Shown: positions 35,868 to 48,171 of the stretch, piece after piece
How the letters are laid out: every line of letters starts with the position of its first letter
Numbering within the stretch: the first letter of the stretch is position 1
Assembly: GCA_029891345.1 (NCBI GenBank)
Contig: CM057009.1
Location: 207,880,709 to 207,944,708, forward strand
Length of the DNA stretch: 64,000 nucleotides
Direction: 5' to 3'
Origin: Dryococelus australis
Taxonomy: Eukaryota; Arthropoda; Insecta; Phasmatodea; Phasmatidae
Program-made: the position numbers and the translations under genes
Notes under the pieces: generated by a model
The model's input: the letters and a program-made list of their open reading frames with translations, nothing else
Told to the model about the DNA's origin: nothing
The model's database searches: none

Positions 35868-38800
35868 CTGTGGTGGGTGTGAAAAGGTGTTCAAGTCACA
35901 AAATAATGATTTTAAGAAACATGTGTTTTAAAGTTTTAATAATTATGTATATTCAATAAACAAAAATTTAACAAGCTGCATTTTGTAAAATTTTAGTTTT
36001 TAAATTTTATAATACACATGTTATTTTATGTTATAGTTATCAATAAATTAGTTTATATTTTTAAAAAAGAACAAAAAATACAATCTAGATTGACATAACA
36101 CATTGTGCACACCATCCTGATACACATTCCTCCCATTTTAAAACTTTATAGTTTGCCACACTTTTAATAATGTTGATTTATTTGACTCTACTTTCAGAAT
36201 TTTATAAAAGATTATTCCACGATACGTTTTTGTCTAAATTTGTTGACAATACGTCCAACAAGGTAACTTATTCATTGTTGTCCGGTCCCTCTGCTATAGT
36301 ATCTGGATGCACATTACTAGCAGACTTACATGTTTCCAGATCCTTGTAAAACTGGTGAAATACAGGTGAAACAAACTGTAGGAGATCCATTAAATCTTTA
36401 TTTTTTTCGACTGTGATTGCATTTGGACCCTTGTACTTCAGTTGTGGGTTGTAGCACTGTATCACATCTTCCTCTTCTTCTGAAACTTACTGTTTTGAAA
36501 TCATTTTCATCCAACTCTGTCTTGTAATAAAGAATGCCAGGCTCTTTTTTATCAAAATGCAGCCACTTTACATGTCTCCAGTTGAAAGTATTACCATCTG
36601 TATCCATTTTATGTAGTTGGAGCTGGCCTGTCAATAATCCAGCAAATCTAGAAAGTCTTCTCCAACTATTTCCTTAACAATGAACTGTTTTTCCTCCAGT
36701 CTGCCGAATCAACTGTGCCCAGTCATGGGGATGTTCAATGTTTCCATTGTATTTTTTCTTCTTTCTTTCAAGCAAACTGTGGTCAGTCACACTCCATGTG
36801 CATATGGCAAGGCAAGAGAAATTTATGATAAATAGTATGTAAATAAGGGGATTGCTGTAATGCCACCATACACATTACAGCAATGTGATTTTTATTTTGC
36901 CCACCACATGTGTGAGTACATGGTTAATTTCTAAATTTCAAGATTTATGTCATTCATGAGAAAGCTGTGCAAACATGAACCAACTTCGTTAGCTCCTCTT
37001 CCAGCCATTCCTTCATGCCACAGATAACAATATGCTTGTCCATCATCACAATCGTGTACTGTAAGATTGTAGGCCCAAAGTTGTCACTTGTAAAAAGGAA
37101 TAGAACTCTCAACAGAAGGTGTTGGTAGGCACTGTTGCATACCAAACATTATTATTTTTTTAGCATTGTCCAATTGCGACAAAAGATTTTTTTTTTCTTG
37201 GCATCATATGCAATTTCAACCAATTTGTGATGTTCAGCTAGCTGTTTTTGCAAGTTCGTTGTTTCATCCCATCTTGATTTGAAGGGCTAACTTATCACAA
37301 GTAGCACACATGCCAACTTTAGGTTTCTTAATCGCAAAATTCATTTCATGAAATAGAGCTTTGAAAAGTCGCCTGCTAACTGGAGTGCACGCTGGAGCAC
37401 ATGTTCTTCAAAACTCTTCATATAGTTCGGCCAGTGACATGTATGAAAGTAGAAACTTCTCTTCGCAGTCCCTTCGGAAGTAGTGGCTCTCTTAAGCGGA
37501 AAGCGAAATGAGGAAATGTTTAACAATATTTATTTCCTCTTCCAATTTCTTGTTTTTTGGCTTATGGGACCCTCTGGCATCCAGCTACAAAATACCAGAT
37601 GTGCTGAAGCGTTTCTTCTGAATCACTGTTTCAATAAATTGTCGGCTCTCTCCAAACACTTTCATGAAACAGGTCTTGTAAAGGGTCGTTCTCTGGCCTT
37701 CTACTTCAATGTTGTAAACCACAGAATTCTGGCGAAAATAACTGTTCTCTCCAGATCTGCTTCGTTTTCCTGTGTTGTCTTCTTGTCCTTGATGTCTATA
37801 AAATGTGATACAAAAGTCAGTCTTCTAGCAAAGCTGCTCATCTTCCAGTAATCACTGAATAATTTTTCCTGGTTCTATTTCAAAATTTTTCCTCTACACC
37901 TGTTCCTACAGTGATCTAAATGCATAGTTTTCTGTGGTTCCACAATCTTTCCTTTAAGTGTTTTATATCCTTTAACTGAATTACACACAATTTTTCTTGC
38001 CTCCCTATTTTTCCTACTATCACCCTTTAAACCACGGATTCTAGGCCGCCCCCTTTCGTGAGTGGGATGTTGGTTTTTTCTTCAGAATCACTAGTATCAA
38101 CGATCAGATTGGATTCACTACTGATCCCTAGTATTGTCTTTCTAATGTTTGGTGATCTATCATCTCCACCAGAATCACTTGAAGATAATGATGACCCATC
38201 AACATCAAAATTCGGATCCCCGTCAGAGTATCGGAATTAATAATGTGTTGTAATTCTTCCGGTATGGGTGGTTCAGGACTTGAACCTAAAACATAAGAAT
38301 TCATAACTATTTTTCAAACACACCTGTGAAAACTAACACAAATATTTTTTTACAAAAAAATTGTTACAGTGTCAAATATTCTTCATAAGGTACAGTGTTT
38401 TCTTAAGGCATTTGATGAATTTAATTGTAGTCATGACATGAAAAATATTTTTTTTATTGGACTCCTATAATCGAGGACTAATAACTTAGATACTTCACCA
38501 TTACCTAAAGGAGAATGGTGCACGAAAGAGACATAATTACATTATTTATTGATAGAAATATGTTGAGAGTTTTTCTAATTTTTAGACAGGGCATGACATA
38601 AACAATAATTTTTTATGCCTTCTCATCTTGATGCATATTCACTACCTTTATTATTCTTAGAACACTGACAGAAGTTAAGAAAAACTAATGTTTTTTTCTC
38701 ATCTTCCATCACTGTTTCAAGAATAATAAACACAATGTAAAAAGGCATTAAACATTATCACTTATGTCTTGTGCCCACATTCTCAATAAACCAGGTGAAA

Positions 38801-39946
38801 AAAATAATTACAGAAGCTATTAAAACTATGGTTTTGTTGCACATTTCCCCGTAACTCAACTTGTTATATGGACTGATCAACCAACCTAAGTTCAACACTA
38901 TCAGAGTAAGCATTGCTAAAGCAGCAGATTGGTATTTTGAACTCCTAACATAACCTAAAATTTCACTATTTTGGGGTTTTCATTGTGACTAAGTTGCAAA
39001 TATACCTAAACTATGGAGGTGCAATCGCAGTCAAAGTGAGTAATGGGGAAGTGTTATGTTTAAGTCTTTTTTTACATAACAAAATTACATCCCTGCGCAA
39101 AACCTAAATACTAATTTAATAATTTTACCAATACTCTAATGCATTTTCCTTACCTTCATTATTAAAGTAATTTTGTTGATTAAGTTGTTGTAAAGCCATT
39201 TCTGCTATTCTCTTTCATCTTGAAAACATTGTGGAATACTTCACTAAGATGCTAGGAGGAAATGCTTGAAGAACAAAACAACATTGTTATTAACTATTGT
39301 CCATTTGTGTATTCCACTGCCTAAGTCACTTTTTTCTTTCCTGTAGCCAGCTGCATGTATTAGCAATGAAATAAAAATAAATGAAAAAAAAGTTTGAAAA
39401 GCTTGAAAAAGTAAACTGTAGACACAGTCTAAACACTATAAACTCTCTTCATAGTTTGTAATGAACAACTGAACAACTCCACAAATGTTCATAGAGTAAC
39501 AAAATGCTTCATGCATTGTTTATTTATTTGCACTCTATCAACCTACGAAAACTCTAAATCTGATACTACTACACTGAAAAAATAAATTATTTTTATTTAT
39601 GACAAGCATATTAAGTGCCTAACTAATGCCTAATGCTTTGTTAATAATAAATTTAGTTTATCTAATTTTCTCCCTGTTAGTGCACAAACATGTCAAGATA
39701 CTAAAAATATTTATAATGTGAGAGTGCATAGTGTGTTGTGTCACAGACTGCAGACATAACACATTTTGAATTGCTACATCATTAATTATGTTAACTCAAC
39801 ACATTATTCACACCTGCTTGCATTAAAGGAAATTGAACGGTTACTTAACACACCATGCACACACGTTCCCAGTTTTTTCCTAGTTCCGGCAAAAGTGATG
39901 TCATTTTACGATTGTTGCTGACTTACACTTTTCACACCCACCACTG
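35868..39946 (-). mobile_element. DNA transposon with 19-bp TIRs and 4-bp AATT target duplication
   Basis: The left terminus is ctgtggtgggtgtgaaaag and the right terminus (reverse complement) is cagtggtgggtgtgaaaag, with weaker pairing beyond. AATT flanks both ends (35864-35867 and 39947-39950). The element sits inside the gypsy-type fossil. Subterminal motifs of the type 'aacaca(tt)gtgcacacc' occur at about 36094, 39753, 39796 and 39846. The 4-bp duplication fits groups such as Sola or Chapaev, but I cannot assign the superfamily from the termini. Length is 4079 bp. Confidence 0.85.
36260..39199 (-). pseudogene. Degenerate transposase-like gene of the 4.1 kb transposon
   Basis: Exon 1 (39154-39199) encodes MALQQLNQQNYFNNE and ends at a GTAAGG donor. 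The acceptor tttag lies at 38286-38287, and exon 2 continues with the Gly codon split across the junction and SSPEPPIPEELQHII. Exon 2 has an acidic Ser-rich stretch at about 38070-38240. Pieces of a protein common in arthropod transposon copies follow: RQLWAYNL near 37055-37080, a GMAGRGANEVGS-type block near 36980-37010, HPHDWAQLIR near 36710-36740, and FNWRHVKWLHFDKKEPGILY near 36520-36580. Multiple stops and frame changes separate these, so it is not functional. The family resemblance is from memory of repeated arthropod proteins. The catalytic residues are not assigned. Confidence 0.6.
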
Positions 39947-40153
39947 AATTGTTAAGGTATTATTTAAATATTGTGTATGTGCCTGGAACAAATATGTTGG
40001 TGGCTGATTTGCTGTTGAGAGCATGTGATAATGAGTATGACAAGTTAGACTATTATGGTTCTGTTAATGAGGTTGTACATAGTTTAAAAACAGAAGTGTC
40101 TAAAAGTGATATTAGGATGAAACAGTTTCAAGAACAGACTACAAAGGATTAAG

Positions 40154-40280
40154 TTTTGCAGCTACTATGTCAATGTGTTTTGCAGATACTATGCCAATAT
40201 GTTTTGCAGATACTATGTCAATATGTTTTGCAGATATTATGTCAATATATTTTGCAGATACTATGTCAATATGTTTTGCA
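40154..40280 (+). repeat. 24-bp tandem repeat, about 5.3 copies, inside the gypsy-type fossil
   Basis: The unit ttttgcagatactatgtcaa plus tatg recurs at 40154, 40178, 40202, 40226, 40250 and partially at 40274 with exact 24-bp spacing. It lies between the RNase H end and the integrase remains. The period is a multiple of three. Confidence 0.9.
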
Positions 40281-41662
40281 AGGGTGACCTAGTAGTAAAA
40301 GTAATATTTGTAATGAAGAAGTTAAATATTTTTTGAATATTAAGAATGCAATAACAATTTCAAATGAAATGATATTTTGGGACTGTAAAATCATTCTACC
40401 TACATGTTAAAGGATGGAAATGGTAAATTTAGCACATGAACCACACCTAACTTATATATATGCTAAACCATTTTTTTTTGCCTAGATTGAGTCAGTTTAT
40501 GGAGAATACGTTAAAACATTGTACTACATGTGAAATTTATAGGAGGGCAAATATTAAACGTACTCTTATACCACATGAGTTGCCGAATTTACCATTTGAA
40601 AAAGTGGGAGTTGACTTGTGTGATTTGGTAACTGTAGTTATTTAATGCTGATAGATTATTTAACTAAATTGATTGAAGTTGTGCCAGTAGTGAATAAGAG
40701 TGCTTATGAGTGTATTAGAAAATTTAAATTCATATTTTCTACCTATGGAATACCAAAAATTATGAATGATGACAATGTGCCATTTGCTGGGTATGAATTT
40801 ACAGTATTTGCTGATAACTGGAATTTTAATATGGTAACATCAGGACCTAGATATCCACAGTCCAACGGTATGGTGGAGAAAGCAGTTTGTACAGCAAAAT
40901 CAATATTAAGAAAGACACAAAGTGGCTACGATTTAGCTTCAGCATTACTTGAATATTGTAACCTTGCTGTGTCAGACCTAGAGGTGCCGCCAGCCCAATT
41001 GTTAATGTCCAGAATGTTGAGGACTAAATTACCTATTGTAAAATCTCGGTTACATCCCCGAATATACTAAAGTAGGGAACAGTTAAAGAACAGACAACAG
41101 AAAGTGAGAAATCGTTTTGAAGTCAGCAGTTAAGTATAGAGCATTTCATTTCAATGGTAATGTCCTTATTAGGATAGATAAAACATGGGAACATGAGAAA
41201 GTAGTTAGCAGCTCTAATAATCCAATGTCCCAATGTCATATATTATGTAGTAAATGAAAAAGGAAATATAATTAGGCAAAACTCTAATAATTTAAGGAAG
41301 TCATTGAACAAATCTATGATAAGGTCAGATGATGACTATGGAACTAGTAATAATCATGCTGAGTGTAATGTAATTGATGAAGAGAGTTTTAATATGACAA
41401 AGTAGAGTAAACAAAGATAATAGTACTTCACCCTTGGAAAAATAGGGACAGTTTTAAGTGGTCTAATATTAATTGACACAAATAATGAATGTAATTTTAA
41501 GAAAATTGTGACCTAAAGAGGTAATATTATTAGAAAATCAGAAATATTTAAAGATTTTTAGATGTAGGTTATGGTTGTATGATACTGGCCATGTATTGTA
41601 AAATGTGACTATGTATTTTTTGTACTATTTTATTAATGGTTAGTATCTCATTGATTTAAGTA

Positions 41663-43070
41663 CACTGGTGAAGAATGAAAAATCAACACCACTAAAGCGG
41701 TGATGTAGAAACACCATATGTGCATGGGGCACTGATAGAGGACAGTACATGGTATGATTAACAATGCTGTGTCGTAGACAGCAGAAATTGCATACTAGCA
41801 TAACACAGCTGAGCCCAATACAACTGTAGTTGACTCAGTGAAAAGAGTAGTCTGTTGTTTCAAGCATCGACACCTGTGTGTAGTAAGCAGTGTAGACATG
41901 CCACGACTGCATAGACAACAATAATTTGTGCAATTAACAGACTTTGAACGAGGTTATATTGTGGACCTTAGGGAGGCTGGTGGTCCTTTCGAAGAATAGC
42001 CTAACACGTACGATGTAAAATATCTGTTGTGCATCACCAGGAGTGCCAGTGGTCGAACAATGGTGCACATGCTCGTCAACCTGGTTCCAAACAGCAGCAG
42101 CATCTGGATTCCCGCCTGGACCACCACATTAGACGAGCAACCACTGCTGATTGCATGGTGACCCCAGCACAGATTATGGCCACTGTTGCACCCAGGGTGT
42201 CAGCTACGACCATCACAAACTGTTTGCTGGACACTGGGCAATGATCAAGAGTGCCACTTGCCAAGTTTCATCTAACACATCATCACCGTACAGCCTGCCT
42301 TGGATGGTGTCGCAAACGAAGCAATTGGAGGAATGAATGGCACAGAGCTGTGTTTAGTGATCAGAGCAGATTTTGCCTTGGTGCCAGTGACTGTTGTTTG
42401 CAAGTGCAGCGTCAACCAGGAGAGTGGCAACAACCAGAATGTATACGGCAGTGACATACAGGACAAACTACTGGCACCGTGGTCTGGAGGGCAATAGCCT
42501 ACAATGACTGTACACCTCTGGGATTTGTTGGGGGAATACTGAACAGTGAATGCTACATCCAGAATATCACCCAGCCCATTTTGTTGCCGTTCCTACAATG
42601 CCAAGGAGCTGCCCTCTCCCAGCAGGCCAATGCCTGTGCACACTAGTCTCGTGTTACCCAACACACACTCAAATGTGTGTGTCAACTCCCTTAGCCAGCA
42701 CGATCACCCGACCTATCACTCATTGAACATGTGTGGGACATAATGGGACAACATTTGGTGCAGTCTGCAACACCGGCAACAAACCTCCACCAATTGCAAC
42801 AAGTGGATTTAGCGTGGAACACTATTCCGCAAGATGACATTCCGACACCTTAATGACTGTCACTACACACGACTGTAGGACTGTTATCGTAGCTAAAGAA
42901 GGCTACACAAGATACTGATGTTCAAGACACACTGTAGCCTCTGTCCATAGATATATGACCCTATGATCATTATCATATATACAGTGTACAACCTGTATAA
43001 TTATTCAATAAAACTTGCATTTATATGGGACAATTGCGTCCGGATGTTAATTTTCCATTTTCCACCAGTG
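41663..43070 (+). mobile_element. Tc1-type DNA transposon, TA target duplication
   Basis: The left end is cactggtgaagaatgaaaaa and the right end (reverse complement) cactggtggaaaatggaaaa. TA flanks at 41661-41662 and 43071-43072. Length is about 1408 bp, normal for Tc1 elements. It lies within the gypsy-type fossil, between its integrase region and candidate 3' LTR. Confidence 0.85.
41930..42860 (+). pseudogene. Broken Tc1 transposase
   Basis: Pieces in changing frames match Tc1 transposases in order. LTDFERGYIVDLREAG (N-terminal helix-turn-helix start) is near 41936-41985. RRATTAD-type linker coding is near 42130. RSNWRNEWHRAVFSDQSRFC is near 42315-42375 and keeps the first catalytic Asp in FSD. 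QQANACAHTS is near 42620-42650, where the usual QQDNARPHTA has lost the second Asp to Ala. PARSPDLSLIEHVWDI is near 42697-42745 and keeps the Glu of the DDE triad. Frame changes and stops separate these pieces, so the copy is dead. Confidence 0.85.
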
Positions 43071-43115
43071 TAATATGTTTTATGTAAATTACATTTTTAT
43101 TATAAAGCCGGAAGG

Positions 43116-43269
43116 TGTAACATGTATGGCTGTATGATTTTATCAAGGCCATCATGGTTTGGACAATGAGCAACAGACCACGCAGTTGTATGAGCTGTTG
43201 GAGCATTAACCTGTTAATAAATGACTACGAAATAAAAACAGCATCTGCTTTCTTGAGTGGTATTAAACA
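43116..43269 (+). repeat. Candidate 3' LTR of the gypsy-type fossil
   Basis: The block begins TGTAACATGTATGGCTG after a purine-rich 'aaagccggaagg' and ends 'gtggtattaaaca'. It has AATAAA-type signals near 43215-43235. TG/CA ends and position after the integrase region fit a short gypsy LTR. No second copy is present in the window. Confidence 0.5.
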
Positions 43270-43289
43270 GAGAAATTATTAAAAAGCAT

Positions 43290-44800
43290 TAATGCAAACA
43301 ATAACATGTTGTGGCCAGATTTGCTTCTGGGCAATGCATCCAAAACCTTCAAATAATATTTCCATAGGTTTCTCAGCAATTCAAAAGGAAGGAGCCCAAT
43401 TACATATTTTGTTTCAGTTTGCTTAGAGCACACACGAAAATAACTTTTACTGACTTTGCAATATCACTGTTCATACATTACCAAATATATCTGCTCCTGA
43501 TAATTTTGATAGTATTATAAATGCCCAAATGACCACCGATCAAAGAGGAACGGTAGTACTCAAAGAGCATGGATCTTAAGTAGGTTGGTGGAATTACATG
43601 TTTTTGTTTATTTCTTGTTTTACAACACAGAACCTCATTAGACAAAATATAAGTTTCTGTTCAAGTCCAGAAAGCAAATTTTAAATAATTTCATGCAATC
43701 TTTTGTCTTGAAGTTGATGCCCTTCAATTTGTGTAAATGAGAAACGAAATTCAATCAAGATATTACAAGTGGTACTAACCTCAACATCTTCAGTAGACCT
43801 GACTTCAAACATACAATGAAAGAGCATTTGCAACAAAATTTTGTGGGAATTTTATATATTGAACTTGAAAATTAAAGAGGAAAACATATAATGCAGCGGC
43901 CAATCTTTCGCAACTGTTAATAGACGTGCCATAAGCAAGGTCAAGGATTGGTTGTCAGTTTTTAAAAGATATTCTGAATGTTATAAATACTGCGTAAAAT
44001 TATCAATACCAGAAACTATGGCAAAATATTCAAGTTCATAAACTGTATATTTTCTCTCGTACGAGGTAAGACTGCGTTAGGCAAACGCAATAGATTGGCA
44101 GATGCCATAGACTTCCTGTGGTAAAATTTCCCCCACTGCAAAACTGGAAGTGCCTGTCTGCAAAATACATGTTTTGGAAAAATTAGGTATACACAAACAG
44201 GAGGGTGACTAATATAATTTTTCAATACCTCCAAAGCCTTCTATTAATATTAACCAAGCTCAAATTTTATTGATGTTTTACACTATTTATTAAATTAGCC
44301 AGCCTTTTCAAACAAGTTGGGGACAAACTTGCCAAAAATTAAATCATGCCAATAAATTGGGCAACGTCCTTTACATCACATGGAGATGGAAAATATTTAA
44401 AGGCTTTAGTGCATTCAGGATCAACAGATATTCCATTTGACAAAATTTTATATCCTAAAAACAAGATTTCCTGAACTGCAAATTTGACTTTATGTGGTTT
44501 GGCTGTGAACTCAGCCTTTTCCAGGCAAGACAAAATGAGCAGAATATGTTTCAAGAGTTACTCAAAGGTTTCTGAATAAACTACTAAATCATTTAGGAAA
44601 TTATAAACATACTGAAATCATATCTGTTCAAGTTAAGAATTAAGTGATTTTTTAAATAAACTGTAATCCTGAATCCAAGTATATCTGAGATTTGGTAAAG
44701 GCCTATGTTCTTTTATGCCTAAATATTGTCCTAATTAATTTTCCATTAGTGTTAATTTAATGCAAAAGCATTGATATGTGACAAATGCCCTACCTTCTAA
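43290..44800 (-). mobile_element. Second gypsy-type fossil fragment, minus strand
   Basis: Minus-strand reverse transcriptase remains are clearest at 44339-44630, with FLGYKILSNGISVDPE and DVKDVAQFIGM motifs typical of gypsy RT and its connection. RNase H/integrase-zone remains continue towards 43440. There are no LTRs, both ends are missing and breaks are numerous. It resembles the element at 60.4-64.0 kb more than it resembles the fossil on its left. Confidence 0.7.
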
Positions 44801-44809
44801 TATCTGCAA

Positions 44810-47800
44810 TATGTGAAAGAATTTCCAGCAAAATGAATTAAATAAATTAACTATTTAAGATTGTCTGTGGGCCATCAGGAGCGACTTACAAGCCTTGCAT
44901 TAATATCAATAGAAAAATATACCACAAAATCAGCTACAACCACAATAGACAGTTTGGCATTAAAAAATTCAAGGAGAAAAAAATTTTATTTTTATAAGCT
45001 AGGCAGTTAACATTCATTTTTATAAATTGCATTTTTATAATTAGTTTACAGAGAAACAATTTTTGTGCTAGGTGAACATTTAAAACTCAGCGTTAATGTT
45101 TAGAAATATGATAAAAGTCGAGGTACTATAAATGTTATTTAATTATGTTACTGTCAAGAATATTTTGTAAGGTATTTTTCTTCTAACAGTAATTTCTATG
45201 ATCTTCAAAATATCCTCGTAACCTTGGGTTCTCTCAAAGAGTCTTCCTTTTAATAACATTAAAATATGTGCACTTTTTATAAAAATCACGTTTCAAGGAA
45301 ATTTTGTTGCTGTGGAATGCACAATATCTGAAGTTCATTCTTTTTCAAAAGTGTGTGTTTCTTTAGTGTCTGCAATAATTTGCCCCCAAACGGGCTACTT
45401 ACTGTAAAACTATTGTAATAATGATGTATGTGCAACAATGTTAAAAGTACAGAAAAAATATAATCACGCTAAAGTACAATTAATTAGAGAAAATTGTACA
45501 AAGAACTCCAGATAAAAGTAATCAGTAAAATTACAAGTACTGGTACTTTATATTTATTTCATATTTTGAAATACTTTTTTAATTTTTCCATCTGGCGATT
45601 TTGTTATATTCGCCTTACATCCTGAGTTAAAGCTTAGTGGGGAAGGCTATGCACATAAATGAAATAGTGGGGTAAAAATTTTAACGTCTAATAAAAACTA
45701 CCACAATATTAGCGAAAAACTCCAGAGATGATTATAGGTCAATCTGCCAGACTCTGTTTTGTGGAGCATGATGCGGGCAGAATACACTAACACGCAATTG
45801 CAGGAAGAAACAAACAATTTCAGTAGAGCCCAAAAATTACACTTCTGGAATTTTTCAAAATTTTGGAAAAGACACTAAAGTAAATAAATGCATTGATAAT
45901 TATGTTAATATAGACATCCATGCTTATGCAAAATAAGAACAGTACATATTCTGTCAATCCCAGCACTTATATTCAGTATCAAACTAACACACTTACTAGT
46001 ACTGAAAGTATGTTTCCTCAATTATGATCATGTGCTACATGCTGTACTTAGTAGCTTATATCTAACATGCCATGTTTTCTTTAGATCACGTGCTTACATG
46101 TTCAAACACTTTTGCAAGTACACAAAAGGAAAAATGTATTGATAATTAAATTCACTTGGTTGAGTTACATGAATATCCATTGTTACTCTTGGTGGTTTTC
46201 AATGAACACAATTAAATATAGCCAATAATATGGTTAAAATCACATTTAAAAATATGTCGCAGACAAGCATTTGCAGTGTGAATTTGCTCTGAGCATCATT
46301 TGGATAGAGAGCGGATTACATTATTTGTATTGATAATTATGTTGAAATTGATGTGGTATGTGATGGCAAGCAGCACAAGCCTGTTATTAAATACAAACTG
46401 CACCAAATTTAGTCACAAATATTGTAACAAGTTAGTAAGTTTCTGTACGAATGTTGCACATAAAAATCATCACAGTTTAGAAAGTAATTATTCTGAAAAC
46501 AAGACGCATAAGAAATTAAATAAGTGTAAACAGTAGCAAAACAATTCACAACGTTCCAAACAAACTGTTTTTGTAACTACATTTCATCCGATTGCTAAAC
46601 TCTGTTGAATCAGCCCACAACAGATAATTTAAGATCCAGATTTCAAACTGTAACATAGCGACTGTAGCAAAGGCATCATCTTGTGTATAAAGACTAGTAA
46701 TAATATTGCAACACACGTGTGCGTGTGCATGCACGCATGTGTGATAATATATATATATATATATTCACTTACAATGGTTTAACTGAAACAGTTGGATATA
46801 AGTAAAATTAGATTAAAGTACATAGATGAAGTGGGAGAAAAGTAACCATTACTACTGTCTGTCTCATATAAGATGGCAAGAGTTTGACAGTTCAACTAAT
46901 GTTTACTTTTAGTTTATGTATCCATTGGCCATCAACTGGTTTGTCAGTTGGATGCTACACGAAACAAGGAAATGGGTTTTGGGAAAAAAACATGGCATGT
47001 TTAGGACATAGACGGACAATTACTGGCCCAATAGAAATTACTAGTAATCAAAATCGCTGTACACTAAATACATGTTGCTTTATAAATTATGCAGAGCTCG
47101 CAGAAAAATAAAACTATTGGTATCTGTTCGTAAATTTGTTATTTTACATACGAAACATATTCATTTGAGCATTATAGCTACTTGGGTTCAAGAAAGAACT
47201 CGCAGATGGTGTGCATGACATGGTAAAGTGTGTGAACCGTGCGTGGTACTGACAGATAGCAGCAGGTTTGCCGCCTCTAGATCCTGCTTTTTAAAACTTG
47301 ACTTTTCTCCGTTTACTGTCTCGAAACGACACGAATTTGAAACACATTTCGTCAAATTATTTGAAAAAATAATTCAATATTATCATGCAATATTACTGTA
47401 GACTTTTGGAATCAATGGCAAGCACGGATGGATAGTGGGAATATGACATGAACAGATCTAAGGTTTGAAGTCGTGTTTCATCCGGCTCTGAATCATCTTA
47501 TTGTGCATTTCATTTTGAACACCTATACATTACTACTTTAGCACGAAGATTAGTTTGTAACACTTACAACCGCTGTTTTGTGACCACATAAAATAAAATA
47601 TATTAATTAATATAGGAACTCTTTGTTATTGCATATTTTACACTTGTCTGATGTGCATCGCCAGTGCACTCAGAATAGCCAACTAAATATTAACTTTTGT
47701 TCATTCGTGCAACAGCTGATACACGATTTTGTAAACTGCACTTTGTTTTGTATAAGTCAAGTTCCCATTCACTGACTGTCAAAATCTTGCCATCTTACAC

Positions 47801-48170
47801 GAGATATACAGTAATATGTGAAGATTACATATTTTTCCCTATAAGTAAATTACAAGTAAAAATTACTTTTTACTACATGTAATTACAAGTAAAAATTACT
47901 CAGGAAGTAATTATTATTATGCAAATGATTACTTGTAATTCACTACATGCCATTACTGTGTACGTGCATGCCTTTGTGTAATTTTGGAAACTTTTTTTCT
48001 TTTAAAAAAATTTGTTTTAGAACTGTGGCAATGTCAATGAAATTAATACCAAGCTGATTATTTTTAGTTTATGGTATACTGATTGAATGCACAAATCTTT
48101 TGCAATTAATTACATTTTGTTTTAAATTTATAGTAAATTTATGTGTGAAAATTTGTCTCGTAAAAAACTT
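44810..48170. other. AT-rich sequence, no gene supported
   Basis: Contains an (AT)n microsatellite at about 46746-46764 and a 32-bp-spaced duplication of 'aattacaagtaaaaattac' at 47849 and 47881. A near reverse complement (gattacttgtaatt) follows at about 47928. No exon or RNA gene was recognised. Confidence 0.45.
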
Positions 48171-48171
48171 G

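Larger units (their letters stand above)
34970..43269 (+). mobile_element. Gypsy-type LTR retroelement fossil, interrupted by two DNA transposons
   Basis: Reverse transcriptase/RNase H coding remains lie at about 34990-35865. Connector and integrase remains lie at 39950-41280, including a GPRYPQSNGMVEKA integrase-core motif near 40850-40895. A candidate 3' LTR lies at 43116-43269. No 5' LTR or gag was found, so the copy is 5' truncated. It is broken at many places and is old. It carries a 4.1 kb DNA transposon (35868-39946) and a Tc1 element (41663-43070), both younger than itself. Confidence 0.8.

Noticed and set aside
37483-37851. 122-codon plus-strand frame inside the 4.1 kb transposon
   Set aside because: The recognisable transposase pieces lie on the minus strand; this is their antisense shadow.
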